From CAYRVX01 sp964642165 (GTDB lineage Bacteria; Planctomycetota; Phycisphaerae; SM23-33): a stretch of DNA of 27,161 nucleotides. The stretch lies in contig CAZXOC010000071.1 in NCBI GenBank assembly GCA_964642165.1, positions 1 through 27,161 of the forward strand, given 5' to 3'. The notes under the pieces were generated by a model. That model did not search any database and had not been told where the DNA came from. It was given only the letters and a program-made list of their open reading frames with translations. The position numbers and the translations under genes are program-made. This document shows, piece by piece, positions 21,001-24,000 of the stretch. Numbering within the stretch: the stretch's first letter is position 1; every line of letters starts with the position of its first letter.

Positions 21001-24000
21001 GCAGTTGAGGGCACGGTGACCGAGGTGGACGGCACGACGCCGGTGGCGGGCGCGTCCGTGGTCCTGGTCACCGAAGCGGGCGACAGCCTTGCCAGCGCTG
21101 CCGACGGTGGCGGTGCCTTCGCCGTGCGGTCGCTTTTCCCCGGCGTGTACCGGCTGGAAGTCAGCGCCCCCGGCTATGCGGTCTCCCGGCGAATGGTCGC
21201 CGTGGACGAAGGCGCCGGGCCCGTGACGGTGGACGTCGTCCTCCAGGTCGGGGCGGACATCGAGGGGACGGTCAACGAGCCGGACGGCGCTACGCCTGTG
21301 AAGGGGGTCTACGTCGAGCTGCGTGACGCCTCTGCGGTAGCGCTTGCCGCCGCAATGACCGACGCGGACGGCCGCTACCGATTCGAGGGCGTGCGGGACG
21401 GCGCCTATGCCCTGCATGTCCTCCATGAGGAGCTGGCGTGGGCGTCGCAGCCGGCCATCGTCGTCGGCGGTCAGTCCGTCGTGATCGACTTCGCTGCCGG
21501 CTCCGAGGTCCTCTCGGGCGCAGTTACATCCTCGGCGACGGGCCAGCCGGTCGCGGGCGCCGTCGCCACGCTGCACCCGACGGGCGCACTGGAGTCACAG
21601 CTCGCCGCGAGGGCAGCCGAGGCAGATGACCTCGGTCACTACGAGTTGCTGAACCTGCTGCCGGGGTCGTACCTGCTGGTCGTCGCGGCCGAGGGCCTGG
21701 CCCGGTCCGTCCGGGAGGTGACGATTGCCGGCGGCGTGCCGGCTGTGGCGGACGCTTCGCTCTCCGATGCGGCGCCCGTCGACGGGACCGTCAAGGAGTT
21801 GGGCACGGGCTCGCCCGTTGCCGGGGCGATCCTGGTCGCGCGACCCCTGGGGGCCGCCGAGGCCGATCCGGGCGTGTGGGCCGTTTCGGATGCGGGCGGC
21901 GGCTTCCAGCTCGACGGCTTGTCGGCAGGCGTCTATCGGCTGACCGCCCTGGCGGACGCGTATGCGCTGGCGGAGCAGGACGTGATCGTCACGGCGGGCG
22001 GCGCCTCACCGGCCGTCGAGCTGTCGGCCGTCGGCTCCGTGGTCCACGTCTCGGTCTCGCAAGCGGCAACCGGCCTGGCGCTGCCCGGCGCCCTCGTGAC
22101 GCTGAAGAAGGGCGGATTGGTGGTCGCCTCGGCCGTGGCCGATGCCGTCGGCGAAGTGCACTTCTCCGCCATCGCGCAAGCCGAGTACGAACTGGCCGTG
22201 ACCTATCCGGGGGCAACCCACCGGCAAACGGTCTCAGTTTTCTCGGCGACGGAGAACGTGTCCACCTCCCTGACGGTGGGCGACGTGCCGGGCGGGATGG
22301 CCATTGCCTCGTCGTCTGTGCCGCTGGGCGAGGGGGAGGGTCCGGCCGGGTGGCTCGGCGAGGCTCTCACGCCGTTCGAGAAGCTCCTCACCGATGAGGC
22401 CGCGGGCGAGATGGGTGCTGACACGTTGCTCCCCATGGCGCACTTCCGGCCGATCATCGAGCGGTGGCGCCCGCAGGTGAAGCCTCCGCCGATGCCCCTC
22501 TGCACGTGCGTGTGGATCAACAGCCGATCCATCATGGAATGGCGCGAGGAACTGCTGGACGGCGGGCCGTTCCACCCGGGCTACCATCAGGTGCGCGCGG
22601 ACCTCGACGATATGTGGCGGCTCCAGATGGAGGGCAACAACCTCGAGCTCAGGTACGACACCGTCTACGCGAAGATGGTTCAATACGCCGAGCAAACAGC
22701 CTGGAACGCCCTCTCCGTCATCAAGAGCCTTCTCGGCATCGAATTCCTCGGCTTCCTTCGCGATGGGATGAAGATCAACCCGTTGTTTGTCGTCAGGCTC
22801 AAGAAGAAGGTGTACGCGGTTGTCAAGGTCCTCGAAAACGCGTTCGTCAACCACAGCGGCTCCTTGCCGAGGCTGAGTTGGGAGGAGATCCTCCCCGTTG
22901 CTCAGGATCTGGCCGGCATCCTGGGCGACATCGGAGAGGAGCTGGGCGACAGTTGCCTCAAGAAGTTCCCCATCGTCGGAACCGTCCTCTCCGCCATCAC
23001 CATGTGCGTGGGAGCTGTCCAGCACGTCCGGCTCCAGATGGAGGCCATGGACGAAATCGTCGATCCGTACATCGACAAGCGTATAGTCTTCGATGAGCTG
23101 TTCGATAACGGCTCGCCGGTCGACATCAACACCTACATCGAGGACCTCGATCACTTCTCGATCTACTGCCAGTACACCGAGGAGGAGTTGGGCCAGCCCG
23201 AACTGCTGCTGCCGACCGATCTGGTGGATCTGTCGCACTGCAAGAAGCCGCCCGACGACACCGGCCCCGGTCCGGAGCCCGAGCCCTGGCCGGACGAAGG
23301 GCCCCAGCCGCCCGAACCGCCCGTCTACCCGCCGGAGCCCGAGGCGGCCGAGGCCGTCGGCTCGATGGACCCCAACGACAAGCTCGCGCCCCTCGGATAC
23401 GGCGAGCAGCACTTCGTCGCCGCCGGCGAGGCGCTGGCCTACCAGGTCCGCTTCGAGAACAAGCCCGACGCCAAGGCCCCGGCCCAGAAGGTCATCGTCA
23501 TCGACACGCTCGACGACGACCTCGACCTGTTCCGCTTCGAGTTGGAGGAGCTGGCCTTCTCGAATCACGTGATCCACGTCCCCGCCGGGCGGGCCTATCA
23601 CAAGGCCACCGTCGACCTCCGGCCGGAAGGCGGCGAGATCCTCGTGGACGTGGAGGCCTCGCTCAACCTCGGCACGCGGGAGCTCACCGTCACCTATACC
23701 GCGATCGACCCGGAGACGGGGTGGATTCCCAACGACGTCACCGTCGGCCTGCTGCCTCCGAACGACGAGGCCGGCTCGGGCGAGGGGTACGTCAGCTATC
23801 TCGTCGCCCCCGAGGTCGGCCTGCCGACCGGCACGGAGATCGAGAACGAGGCGCGGATCTTCTTTGACGAGAACGAGCCGATCGACACGCCCCGAGTGGC
23901 CAACGTCATCGACGGCGCGCCCCCGACCAGCGCCGTCGAGCCCTTGCCCGCCCTGACCGCGACGGAGGGATTCCTCGTCACGTGGGGCGGCTCGGACGAT

